Assembly: GCA_024644235.1 (NCBI GenBank)
Contig: JAHELJ010000008.1
Span: 85,113 to 149,112 of the forward strand
Direction: 5' to 3'
Source of the DNA: Lewinellaceae bacterium
GTDB lineage: Bacteria; Bacteroidota; Bacteroidia; Chitinophagales; Saprospiraceae
DNA length: 64,000 nt
Under the pieces are notes generated by a model. The model did not search any database, was not told the origin of the DNA, and saw nothing but the letters and a program-made list of their open reading frames with translations. This document shows, piece by piece, positions 51,505 to 59,490 of this stretch. Every line of letters begins with the position of its first letter. The first letter of the stretch is position 1. A program made the translations under genes and the position numbers.

Positions 51505-51702
51505 CTAATTAATCTGCCTCGAGTTTTTTCGCATGTTTTCAGGGAATAGATTTGTTTTGGCACCCTTCGACAGCTTTTTCTTCTTTTTGACTTTGGTCTG
51601 TTGTATCTCCGCGGGACACCCATAGCGATTGCAAGAAGATGAACCCAACAGGACACAACCCAGGAAGGCCAAGAGGAAGATGCACACTCTCCTTTGTCTC
51701 AT
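51505..51702 (-). CDS. Small lipoprotein, unknown function
   Basis: The ATG ending at 51702 gives 65 residues with a lipoprotein signal whose lipobox is SSSC (about residue 24). The mature ~40 residues start CNRYGCPAE and end in a basic tail with KKKKLSKG and NLFPENMRK. I recall small proteins of this form in other Bacteroidota but know no function. It lies alone between convergent permease and divergent sucA. Confidence 0.6.
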   Translation of the reverse strand: MRQRRVCIFLLAFLGCVLLGSSSCNRYGCPAEIQQTKVKKKKKLSKGAKTNLFPENMRKNSRQIN

Positions 51703-51818
51703 ATATTTTAAATTAATCATTTTTCCTTAATCAGTTCCAGTGAAAAGTGGAACGATCCATGTATAATTCTTCGATATTTGCGAATACTAAAATTTAATTA
51801 ATAAAAGAATCGTGCCAG

Positions 51819-54551
51819 ATGAAAGATTTCTCATACGTCTTCAATGCACATCCTACTTATATAGACGATTTATATAAGCGTTACCGACAAAATCCAGAGT
51901 CGGTTGAAGAAGGTTGGAGAACTTTTTTTCATGGCTTTGACTTTGCCGGTAATGGTGGAGCAGCCACAATGGAATCGGCGGTCAATACAGACAGCCAAAA
52001 GGAATTCAGTGTTCTTTCGATTATTCACGGGTTTAGAGACAGGGGTCATCTTCTTTCGACAACAAATCCAATTAGAAGGCGAAAGGACCGTGCACCTCAT
52101 CTTGATCTTTCAGATTACAATCTGGATGATGTCGATCTCGACCGTACTTTTCAGGCAGCAAGTGAGATTGGTCTTCCTGGCGGAACCTTACGCGAAATCA
52201 TCAATAAACTTCAGACGGTTTACACCGGAAACATTGGATTTGAGTATGCCCATATAGAAAACAAAACCCGAAGAATGTGGCTTCGAGATCGCATCGAGGG
52301 TAGGAACCTGAGTGACGATTTTGGCATTCCTCTAGAAAAGAAGAAAAGAATACTTTCCAAACTAAACGGGGCGGTGGTATTTGAACAGTTCCTTCATACC
52401 AAGTATCTCGCTCAAAAGCGATTCTCGCTGGAGGGAGGAGAGACAACTATAGCGGCTCTGGATGCCATGATAAATACTGCGGTTGAGCAGGGAGTGGAAG
52501 AGGTGGTGGTTGGGATGGCACACAGGGGACGCCTCAATGTTCTTGCTAACATAATGGGTAAAACCTATGAGCAAATCTTCAACGAATTTGAAGGTACTGC
52601 CGTGCCAAATTTGGCCTTTGGTGATGGCGATGTCAAATATCACCTCGGGTTCTCCAGCCAGATTAAAACTTCATTTGGCAAGAAAATTCATTTGAAGTTG
52701 GTTCCTAATCCATCCCACCTCGAATCTGTTGATACCATTGTGCAAGGTTTTTCACGGGCCAAGGCTGATCTACTCTATGAAAGTAAGTACGATCGCATTC
52801 TCCCAATTCTGATTCATGGAGATGCAGCGATTGCTGGTCAGGGCATTGTATATGAAGCCGCCCAGATGAGTCAGTTGAAGGGATATTACACAGGAGGCAC
52901 AGTGCACTTTATCATCAATAATCAAATCGGATTCACTACCGATTTTGATGATGCACGTACCTCTACCTATTGTACTGGAGTAGCAAATATGATTCAGGCA
53001 CCAGTATTCCATGTAAACGGCGATGATCCAGAGGCTGTGATCCATGTCACTGAGCTTGCGATAGAGTATCGTCAAAAATTCAATACCGATGTCTTCGTGG
53101 ATATGGTATGTTATCGCAAACATGGACATAATGAAGGCGACGATCCCAAGTTCACTCAACCTCATATGTACGAGATTATCAGTGAGCACCCTAATCCTCG
53201 TGAAATTTATATCAAGGAATTAACGGAACGAGGAGACTTGGACAAAGAACTTGGAGAAGAGATGGAAAAAGAGTTCTGGAATGAGTTGCAGCGGAGGTTA
53301 GACATGGTTAAGCAAAAGCCACTTCCCTACGAGTATCAGGAGCCTGAACAAGCCTGGAGGAAACTAAAGAAACAGACAAGTTATCAAGATTTTATCCAGT
53401 CACCTCAAACCGGAATCAGCAGGAAAAAAGTAGAAAAGATAAGTCAAGCCCTGCTAACTGTACCGGAAGGATTTAGTTCGTTGCGGGGAGTGGAGCGTCT
53501 TCTAAAGGGCAAGAACAAGCTATGGGATCAAGGGCAATTGGACTGGGCGATGGCTGAACTCCTGGCTTACGGATCTATTCTGGTAGAAGGGAAGAATGTG
53601 AGGATGAGTGGTCAAGACGTAAAAAGAGGTACTTTTTCACACCGGCATGCAACATTTTACGATGCAAAGACTTACGAAGAATACAACCGCCTCAACCATC
53701 TACAGGAGAAGCAGGGTAAATTTCTGATATATAATTCTCTGCTTAGCGAATTTGGAGTACTGGGGTTCGAATACGGTTATTCTTTAGCCACCCCGGATTC
53801 ACTAGTGATTTGGGAGGCACAGTTTGGAGATTTCTACAATGGAGCCCAGGTAATTGTAGATCAGTATATCACTGCTGCCGAATCTAAATGGAGAAGAATG
53901 AGCGGACTGGTCATGTTACTTCCCCATGGATATGAAGGCCAGGGACCTGAACACTCAAGTGCACGGATGGAGCGATTTCTTCAAGCAGCAGCTGAGTTTA
54001 ACATGACAGTTGCAAACTTGACAACTCCCGCCAACTTTTTTCACATCCTGCGTCGACAGTTGGCCAGACCTTTTCGTAAACCATTAATAGTGATGTCTCC
54101 CAAATCTATGTTGAGACATCCGCAGTGTATCTCGGAAATCGGAGAGTTTGCAAACGGCACTAGATTTCAGGAAGTCATTGAAGAAGGCTCTGTCGATAAG
54201 AACATCAAGAAAGTTGACCGGCTATTGTTTTGCTCTGGGAAAATCTATTATGACTTGGCAGAGGCGAAAGCAGAACGAGACGCTGATAATGTGGCGATCG
54301 TGAGGCTGGAGCAGCTGTATCCGTTCCCTACCAATCAGATCGAAGCAATAAATAGTAAATATCCAGATGCGAAAAAGTATTGGGTTCAAGAGGAACCTTC
54401 AAACATGGGTGGCTGGCAATACTTCTGGTCATTCTATCGAAATACAGATATTGACCTGATCGCCAGAAAATCAAGTGCTTCAACTGCCACCGGATACAAG
54501 AAAGTACATGAGGAGCAACAACAAAGTATCATCGAGCAGGCATTCAGTTAG
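51819..54551 (+). CDS. sucA: 2-oxoglutarate dehydrogenase E1 component
   Basis: A 910-residue thiamine-diphosphate enzyme of the TCA cycle. The N-terminal lipoyl-enzyme-binding start (YVFNAHPTYIDDLYKRYRQN), GMAHRGRLNVLANIMGK near 229-245, IHGDAAIAGQGIVYE near 333-347 (thiamine diphosphate/magnesium), and GGTVHFIINNQIGFTT near 361-376 are all present, as is the C-terminal EEPSNMGGW block. It decarboxylates 2-oxoglutarate and passes the succinyl group to E2. sucB is not adjacent; a convergent outer-membrane gene follows directly. Confidence 0.95.
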   Translation: MKDFSYVFNAHPTYIDDLYKRYRQNPESVEEGWRTFFHGFDFAGNGGAATMESAVNTDSQKEFSVLSIIHGFRDRGHLLSTTNPIRRRKDRAPHLDLSDYNLDDVDLDRTFQAASEIGLPGGTLREIINKLQTVYTGNIGFEYAHIENKTRRMWLRDRIEGRNLSDDFGIPLEKKKRILSKLNGAVVFEQFLHTKYLAQKRFSLEGGETTIAALDAMINTAVEQGVEEVVVGMAHRGRLNVLANIMGKTYEQIFNEFEGTAVPNLAFGDGDVKYHLGFSSQIKTSFGKKIHLKLVPNPSHLESVDTIVQGFSRAKADLLYESKYDRILPILIHGDAAIAGQGIVYEAAQMSQLKGYYTGGTVHFIINNQIGFTTDFDDARTSTYCTGVANMIQAPVFHVNGDDPEAVIHVTELAIEYRQKFNTDVFVDMVCYRKHGHNEGDDPKFTQPHMYEIISEHPNPREIYIKELTERGDLDKELGEEMEKEFWNELQRRLDMVKQKPLPYEYQEPEQAWRKLKKQTSYQDFIQSPQTGISRKKVEKISQALLTVPEGFSSLRGVERLLKGKNKLWDQGQLDWAMAELLAYGSILVEGKNVRMSGQDVKRGTFSHRHATFYDAKTYEEYNRLNHLQEKQGKFLIYNSLLSEFGVLGFEYGYSLATPDSLVIWEAQFGDFYNGAQVIVDQYITAAESKWRRMSGLVMLLPHGYEGQGPEHSSARMERFLQAAAEFNMTVANLTTPANFFHILRRQLARPFRKPLIVMSPKSMLRHPQCISEIGEFANGTRFQEVIEEGSVDKNIKKVDRLLFCSGKIYYDLAEAKAERDADNVAIVRLEQLYPFPTNQIEAINSKYPDAKKYWVQEEPSNMGGWQYFWSFYRNTDIDLIARKSSASTATGYKKVHEEQQQSIIEQAFS

Positions 54552-55230
54552 CCTTTCTGCCATTGTGGATTATAATCGAGAGCCCAAAGATCTTAGGACG
54601 ATCACTGCATGGTCCACATCGGATTGATTCATCTAAAGGTGCGGATCCGACTGAAGAGAAATCAAGATCACTCCAAATCCATCTGTAATAAGGCCTAAGG
54701 GAGAATGACACACGCTCAGACTGGCTCAACAGCCATGCAAAGTAGAGTTTGCATCCCCAGGACTCATCTCGATCTTGCTGATCAGAAATGATCAGATTTG
54801 CTTCCTCCAAAATCTCATATTTAACCAGTGAATAATCCAATGCAAAACCAACGGCAAAGTCTCTTCCCCACTCCATCCCGGTTGAAATTGTATTGGTATT
54901 GAGAAACAGATCAACTGGACCCTGTCCCTGGCTAAGATCGGTTAGCCTTATCCCATCAGCTGATCTTCTTGCAAGTCCTCTTTGATAGGTTAGTTCGACC
55001 CCTCCCAAATCATGCTGGTATCTTACCCCGGCAATCAGCGAATGCGACACTCTCATTTTTCTGAAAGACTCAGTAGTAGCCGGATAACTTTGATTGAAGC
55101 TTTCGAGAAACTGATTGAGATGCTGACTTTCAAATCCCGATATATCATATCCAGCGATCAGCTGCCACTGAGCCAATGAACAGGTTGATGAGCCAAACAC
55201 GAGGGCCAATGACAGTAGAACACACCTCAT
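54544..55230 (-). CDS. Outer-membrane beta-barrel protein, unknown function
   Basis: I place the start at the ATG ending at 55230 (228 residues), which gives a signal peptide MRCVLLSLALVFGSSTCSLAQ; upstream in-frame codons run into the divergent tatD gene. Alternating strands are visible (SLIAGVRYQHDLGGVELTYQRGL in parts, FAVGFALDYSLVKYEIL, WGCKLYFAWLLSQSERVSFSLRPYYRWIW in parts), fitting an 8-strand barrel. No family is recognised. Its stop overlaps sucA by eight bases. Confidence 0.7.
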   Translation of the reverse strand: MRCVLLSLALVFGSSTCSLAQWQLIAGYDISGFESQHLNQFLESFNQSYPATTESFRKMRVSHSLIAGVRYQHDLGGVELTYQRGLARRSADGIRLTDLSQGQGPVDLFLNTNTISTGMEWGRDFAVGFALDYSLVKYEILEEANLIISDQQDRDESWGCKLYFAWLLSQSERVSFSLRPYYRWIWSDLDFSSVGSAPLDESIRCGPCSDRPKIFGLSIIIHNGRKAN

Positions 55231-55321
55231 AGTTCGAAGATACAATGGAAATACGACCCCCTTGTGCTTGGCTATAAATTGTTTTGGAAAACAGTTTAGT
55301 TTAGCAGGCAAGAAGATAGAT

Positions 55322-56107
55322 ATGTTGATTGATACACATGCCCACATCTACCTCGATGCTTTTGAACAAGATCGTAAAGAGACGATCTTGAGGGCCAAAA
55401 AGGCCGATGTGCGATTTATACTAATGCCCAACATTGACACTGGTACTGTTGATGCCATGCACCAGGTAGAAGAGAGATTTCCAGATATGTGCAAGTCGAT
55501 GATGGGTCTTCATCCCTGCAGTATAAAAAACGATGTGGAGTCCCAACTATTGAAAACCAAAGAATTTATTGATGATAGGACATATGTGGCAATCGGCGAG
55601 TCTGGAATTGACCTCTATTGGGACAAGACTTACTTCTCCCAACAGAAAGAAGCGCTAAAGATTCAGGCACAGTGGGCCGCAGAGCTGAATTTACCTCTGG
55701 TTATTCATTCCCGATCATCAATGGACATCATTTTGGAGCTGCTTGAGCATTGGTCCATAACGGGGTTGCACGGGGTTTTCCATTGCTTTGGGGGCAGCAT
55801 TGATCAAGCAGATCGCATCACCGCACTGGGTTTTATGTTGGGTATTGGAGGCACTCTAACATTTAAGAAAAGTCAGTTGCCTCAGGTGCTAGATCAGATC
55901 GATCCAAAACACTTAGTTTTGGAGACAGATTCACCTTACCTGGCTCCTGTGCCATACCGTGGAAAACGTAATGAATCGTCTTATCTGAGTTATGTAGCTG
56001 AGAAACTTGCTCTGATCTATGACTCGACTGCCTCTGATATCAGTGACCTGACCACCAAGAATGCCATGAAATTATTTAAGTTGGAAAGCACCCAAACGAG
56101 ATCTTGA
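55322..56107 (+). CDS. tatD: TatD family metal-dependent hydrolase
   Basis: The ATG at 55322 gives 261 residues and begins with the family motif MLIDTHAHIYLDAF. GESGIDLYWDKT near 96-107, VIHSRSSMDII near 127-137, HCFGGSIDQA near 154-163 and LETDSPYLAPVPYRGKRNE near 199-217 carry the remaining metal ligands and the conserved Asp. TatD enzymes are 3'-5' DNases and exonucleases for single-stranded ends. A tRNA-Ser gene follows after 99 bases. Confidence 0.92.
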   Translation: MLIDTHAHIYLDAFEQDRKETILRAKKADVRFILMPNIDTGTVDAMHQVEERFPDMCKSMMGLHPCSIKNDVESQLLKTKEFIDDRTYVAIGESGIDLYWDKTYFSQQKEALKIQAQWAAELNLPLVIHSRSSMDIILELLEHWSITGLHGVFHCFGGSIDQADRITALGFMLGIGGTLTFKKSQLPQVLDQIDPKHLVLETDSPYLAPVPYRGKRNESSYLSYVAEKLALIYDSTASDISDLTTKNAMKLFKLESTQTRS

Positions 56108-56206
56108 TGCATCTAAATAGACAAAAGCAGAACTGGGTGCTGGCATTTTTTTACGATATTTACTTGCCCTCAAATGGTCAGTAAGTGTTGACAGGCAGGG
56201 GGTCGT

Positions 56207-56294
56207 GGAGAGGTGCTCGAGTGGCTGAAGAGGCACGCCTGGAAAGCGTGTATACCCCAAAAGGGTATCGCGGGTTCGAATCCCGCTCTCTCCG
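56207..56294 (+). tRNA. tRNA-Ser (anticodon GGA)
   Basis: The 88-base sequence folds as a class II tRNA. The acceptor stem GGAGAGG pairs with TCTCTCC (one G-T), the anticodon stem is CACGC/GCGTG with loop CTGGAAA (anticodon GGA at 56241-56243), a long variable arm follows (TACCC/GGGTA), and the T arm is CGGGTTCGAATCCCG. The discriminator base is G. CCA is not encoded. GGA reads the Ser codons UCC and UCU. Confidence 0.95.
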
Positions 56295-56483
56295 CAAATC
56301 GAAGCCGTGAGAGAAAACGGTGGAGATTGTTGATAGGGCAGTGAGGTTCAACCATCTATAATTGCGATGGCAGCAATGAGACTGTTCTCAAAATTTGGAT
56401 GGAATAAGCAACAGCTTAGCAATTATTTTTTAATTTAACTGCCTCTTTTGTAACTCGAATTGTAAACGAAAATCCTAACTGTT

Positions 56484-57203
56484 ATGCGTAAAGTACTTGC
56501 ATTACTGCTTGTTTTTGGAATTGCTGCCACTTATGGTGCTAGTGATCTGATGGCACAGGCTGAATCAGCATCCGGCTTCCAGGTGTTGAAGCAATATTTC
56601 ATCCAAGGTGACTGGAGATTTATGAGTTTTGTGCTTATCTGTCTCATCTTGGGTCTGGCATTTTGCATTGAAAGAATAATTACCCTGAACTTAGCAACCA
56701 CCAATACGGACAAGTTAATGAGCAAAATTGACGAGCGATTGTCTGAAGGTGACGTAGAGGGTGCTTTGGAAGTTTGTAAATCAACTCCAGGTCCGGCGGC
56801 GAGTGTGTTGTACGAAGGAATCAGAAATGCAAACAACGGCCCTGAAGCTGTTGAAAAAGCAATCACATCTTATGGGAGTGTTCAGATGGGACTCTTAGAG
56901 AAGGGATTGGTTTGGATTTCCCTTTTTATTGCCATTGCTCCAATGCTTGGATTTATGGGTACGGTAATTGGTATGATTCAAGCATTTGACCGAATTGAGG
57001 CCGTTGGTGACCTATCGCCTTCAGTTGTTGCTGGAGGTATCAAAGTAGCTCTCTTGACCACCGTATTTGGTCTTATCGTAGCAATTATTCTTCAGATATT
57101 TTACAACTATATCGTTTCAAAAATTGATGGAATTGTAAACAAGATGGAGGATGCCTCAGTTGGATTAGTTGAGGTCCTTGCCCGAAATAATGTTTTTAAG
57201 TAA
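56484..57203 (+). CDS. MotA/TolQ/ExbB family proton channel protein
   Basis: A 239-residue protein with an N-terminal hydrophobic segment (residues ~4-24), then TM at about 49-66, and a long helical-pair region at ~140-215 with GLLEKGLVWISLFIAIAPMLGFMGTVIGMI (in parts), the conserved GTVxGMI segment, and VVAGGIKVALLTTVFGLIVAI. It forms the channel ring of TonB-, Tol- or gliding-type motors. Three genes follow in the same direction with short gaps: a small membrane protein and two ExbD-like proteins. Confidence 0.92.
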   Translation: MRKVLALLLVFGIAATYGASDLMAQAESASGFQVLKQYFIQGDWRFMSFVLICLILGLAFCIERIITLNLATTNTDKLMSKIDERLSEGDVEGALEVCKSTPGPAASVLYEGIRNANNGPEAVEKAITSYGSVQMGLLEKGLVWISLFIAIAPMLGFMGTVIGMIQAFDRIEAVGDLSPSVVAGGIKVALLTTVFGLIVAIILQIFYNYIVSKIDGIVNKMEDASVGLVEVLARNNVFK

Positions 57204-57221
57204 CCTTAAGCTGGACGAACT

Positions 57222-57692
57222 ATGTATAATGCACTAACGAAACACGGCCAGCTAATTGCTTTTGGAACAGGAATAGTCGTCATCGTACTCTTTCTTGGAA
57301 GCGTTCTTGGTGGGCTGGACAGTTTTAATGCGCTTTCGCCGGATGATAAAGTGACTACTTCAATTTTCGATCTTGGCCTCAAAGCCACGATTGTCTTATT
57401 CGTCATTTGCGCAATTGCTGCGCTCTTGTTTGGGTTGTACCATATGGTGACCAATCCTAAGGGAGCAATCAAAGGAATCATTGGATTAGCCGTCCTAGTG
57501 ATTCTGTTTGCCATTTTGTACTCCATGGCTGTTCCTGAGAAATCGGGAATTGTGGGTCAAGCAGCTGCAAATTTTGATGTATCTGACGGGCAGAGTAAGA
57601 TAATTAGCGCCGCTTTGAAGTCTACATTAATCCTGGCAGGGCTGGCTGCTCTGACATTTGTAGGATCTGAAATTCGTAATTTCTTTAAATAA
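57222..57692 (+). CDS. Small membrane protein of the ExbB/ExbD operon
   Basis: A 156-residue protein with about four hydrophobic segments (~11-28, 46-66, 82-99, 127-144). Its place between the ExbB-like and ExbD-like genes is consistent in Bacteroidota, where a short uncharacterised membrane protein sits within this operon. It has no recognised domain. Its C-terminal FVGSEIRNFFK ends seven bases before the ExbD start. Confidence 0.7.
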   Translation: MYNALTKHGQLIAFGTGIVVIVLFLGSVLGGLDSFNALSPDDKVTTSIFDLGLKATIVLFVICAIAALLFGLYHMVTNPKGAIKGIIGLAVLVILFAILYSMAVPEKSGIVGQAAANFDVSDGQSKIISAALKSTLILAGLAALTFVGSEIRNFFK

Positions 57693-57698
57693 CTTGCC

Positions 57699-58256
57699 AT
57701 GGCTCGAACGAGTAGTAGAGACCGGATGAAGAATGAAATCAATGCAGGATCGATGGCTGACATCGCATTCCTTCTACTGATATTCTTCTTGGTAACAACC
57801 ACGATTGACATCGACAAAGGTATAACCGTAAAACTACCACCTTGGTCGGATGAAGCACCGGAGATAACCAGATTGGCCACCAGAAACGTGTTCTCCGTAT
57901 TGGTGAATGCCCAGGACCAACTATTGGTTCGAGGTGAGTTGGCCAAGATCGAAGAATTGAGAGAAAGAGCTAAGGAATTTATTGTCAATCCTCAAAAACG
58001 TGAGGACCTCGCTGAGAGACCGACCAAAGCCATCATTTCTCTCAAGAATGATCGTGGCACGAGTTATAAGCGATATGTAGAAGTCTACAATGAGCTGAAA
58101 GCAGCCTACAACGAGTTATGGGACGAAGAATGCCAACGAATGTATGGAATTCCCTATGATGAAGACCTTCCCTTGGCTTATCGTAGGGCTATTAAGGAAA
58201 AGATACCTTTTGTTCTATCGGAAGCAGAGCCAACTGCTTTTGGTGAAGAAAACTAA
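57699..58256 (+). CDS. ExbD/TolR family protein (first copy)
   Basis: A 185-residue protein with a single N-terminal helix (~20-37) carrying the conserved Asp in SMADIAFLLLIFFLVTTTI, followed by GITVKLPPWSDEAP and a periplasmic domain. The Asp is the proton-carrying residue in ExbD/TolR. Compared with the second copy it has a longer C-terminus, with an insertion of charged helices (KIEELRERAKEF). It follows the small membrane gene by six bases. Confidence 0.92.
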   Translation: MARTSSRDRMKNEINAGSMADIAFLLLIFFLVTTTIDIDKGITVKLPPWSDEAPEITRLATRNVFSVLVNAQDQLLVRGELAKIEELRERAKEFIVNPQKREDLAERPTKAIISLKNDRGTSYKRYVEVYNELKAAYNELWDEECQRMYGIPYDEDLPLAYRRAIKEKIPFVLSEAEPTAFGEEN

Positions 58257-58267
58257 AAAAATTATGC

Positions 58268-58741
58268 ATGGGACACTTTGTTAAGAAAAGAGGTAAATCA
58301 TCACCCGCGATTTCTACCGCCTCGTTGCCGGATATCATCTTTATGCTTTTGTTCTTCTTTATGGTAGTCACGGTATTGAGGGAGGGTGAGCGAAAAGTGA
58401 GAGTGGTGGTACCACAAGCTACCGAATTGCAAAAACTTGAGCAAAAGTCCTTGGTAAATCACATTTGGATAGGGAGACCTATCGAAAAATACCAAAGTGT
58501 ATATGGTACTAAACCACGAATTCAGCTTGGTGATAAGTTTGCTAATGAATTCGACATTCCTCTGTTCCTTGAACAACATAAGATCAAAATTCCTGAGGCT
58601 CAAAGACCAGCAATCACGACTTCTTTGAAGGTAGATGGAGATGTAACCATGGGAATCGTGTCCGATGTAAAGACCTCTCTTAGAAAAGCAGGTCAGCTAA
58701 AACTGAACTATTCAGCACGGCCAAGGCAGGATAAAATATAG
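58268..58741 (+). CDS. ExbD/TolR family protein (second copy)
   Basis: A 157-residue ExbD-like protein. The membrane helix holds Asp in SLPDIIFMLLFFFMVVTVL near 19-37, then KVRVVVPQATEL. The periplasmic part ends in VSDVKTSLRKAGQLKLNYSA, the usual last strand-helix pair. It is the last gene of the operon and is followed by a strong terminator. Two unlike ExbD proteins point to a heteromeric plug, as in several Bacteroidota TonB-type motors. Confidence 0.92.
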   Translation: MGHFVKKRGKSSPAISTASLPDIIFMLLFFFMVVTVLREGERKVRVVVPQATELQKLEQKSLVNHIWIGRPIEKYQSVYGTKPRIQLGDKFANEFDIPLFLEQHKIKIPEAQRPAITTSLKVDGDVTMGIVSDVKTSLRKAGQLKLNYSARPRQDKI

Positions 58742-58783
58742 AATATTTCTACTACACACTTTTTAATTAAAGGGATCACAATT

Positions 58784-58819
58784 AACCGGCCGCAGAAAAA
58801 CGGCCGGTTTCTTTTTTTT
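58784..58819 (+). terminator. Rho-independent terminator after the ExbD operon
   Basis: A perfect 9-base-pair stem (AACCGGCCG, 58784-58792, with 58801-58809) and an 8-base loop are followed by TCTTTTTTTT. It ends the four-gene ExbB/ExbD transcript. Confidence 0.92.
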
Positions 58820-58823
58820 GATG

Positions 58824-59288
58824 TCACCTCAATCGGTCTGAGGATCTCACAAGTTTCTCATCCTTAGCAATATAACGGATAGCCAGTATCAGGAAAATAC
58901 TACTTAGGAAGGGCATGAGATAGCCATATTCAACACTTACTTCAGTGCCGGGAGCCAACTGTGCGTATGCCTGATAAAGTAGAATTACTGATAATAACAA
59001 TAACAATGCATTCAGCACCAGGTTTATTCGATTGAGCTTGATCTGAAGTGGTCGCCTTTTGAATAGAAATACGCTAATCAAGGAAAGTAGGACGGAAAGA
59101 CAAACCAATCCTATTAAGAGAAGGTGATCACTAATATCGAAAACGCCATCACTCATCATCTCACCAAATTGGCCATCTAGACCGCTCACATCTCCAAAGA
59201 TTAAGGCAAATGGCAATGATTCGCTGAATAAGGATGACATAGCAGCAAGAGCTAAAATCAAAAACAATGTCTGGAGCCGTTGAATCAT
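58824..59288 (-). CDS. DUF4293 family membrane protein
   Basis: The ATG ending at 59288 gives 154 residues and the family start MIQRLQTLFLILALAAM. Four membrane helices are visible (about 5-22, 50-72, 79-98 and 116-136). DUF4293 is confined to Bacteroidota; its role is unknown. The longer upstream frame has no family match and would enter the intergenic region. Confidence 0.85.
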   Translation of the reverse strand: MIQRLQTLFLILALAAMSSLFSESLPFALIFGDVSGLDGQFGEMMSDGVFDISDHLLLIGLVCLSVLLSLISVFLFKRRPLQIKLNRINLVLNALLLLLSVILLYQAYAQLAPGTEVSVEYGYLMPFLSSIFLILAIRYIAKDEKLVRSSDRLR

Positions 59289-59490
59289 AATGTTGATGGT
59301 TTTAGATCCAAATCGAAGGTACAAAGATGAATACAACCTAGGGGGGCAACCGATCCTCTTTCAGATGGAAATTTGCCTTCCTCCAGTCAATCTGGCAGAA
59401 GGTTGTGAAAATCGCGAGTTAAAGATCTGTTAATCAATACATTAAATTTCTATTTTGAAAAGCCTGGCACGTTTTAGAATTTTGATCACA

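Noticed and set aside
55262..55321. Earlier start for tatD (20 residues)
   Set aside because: TatD proteins begin right before the IDTHAH motif; the upstream residues have no family match.
55231..55347. Longer N-terminus for the 54.5 kb outer-membrane gene
   Set aside because: It would run into the divergent tatD gene and bury the signal peptide.
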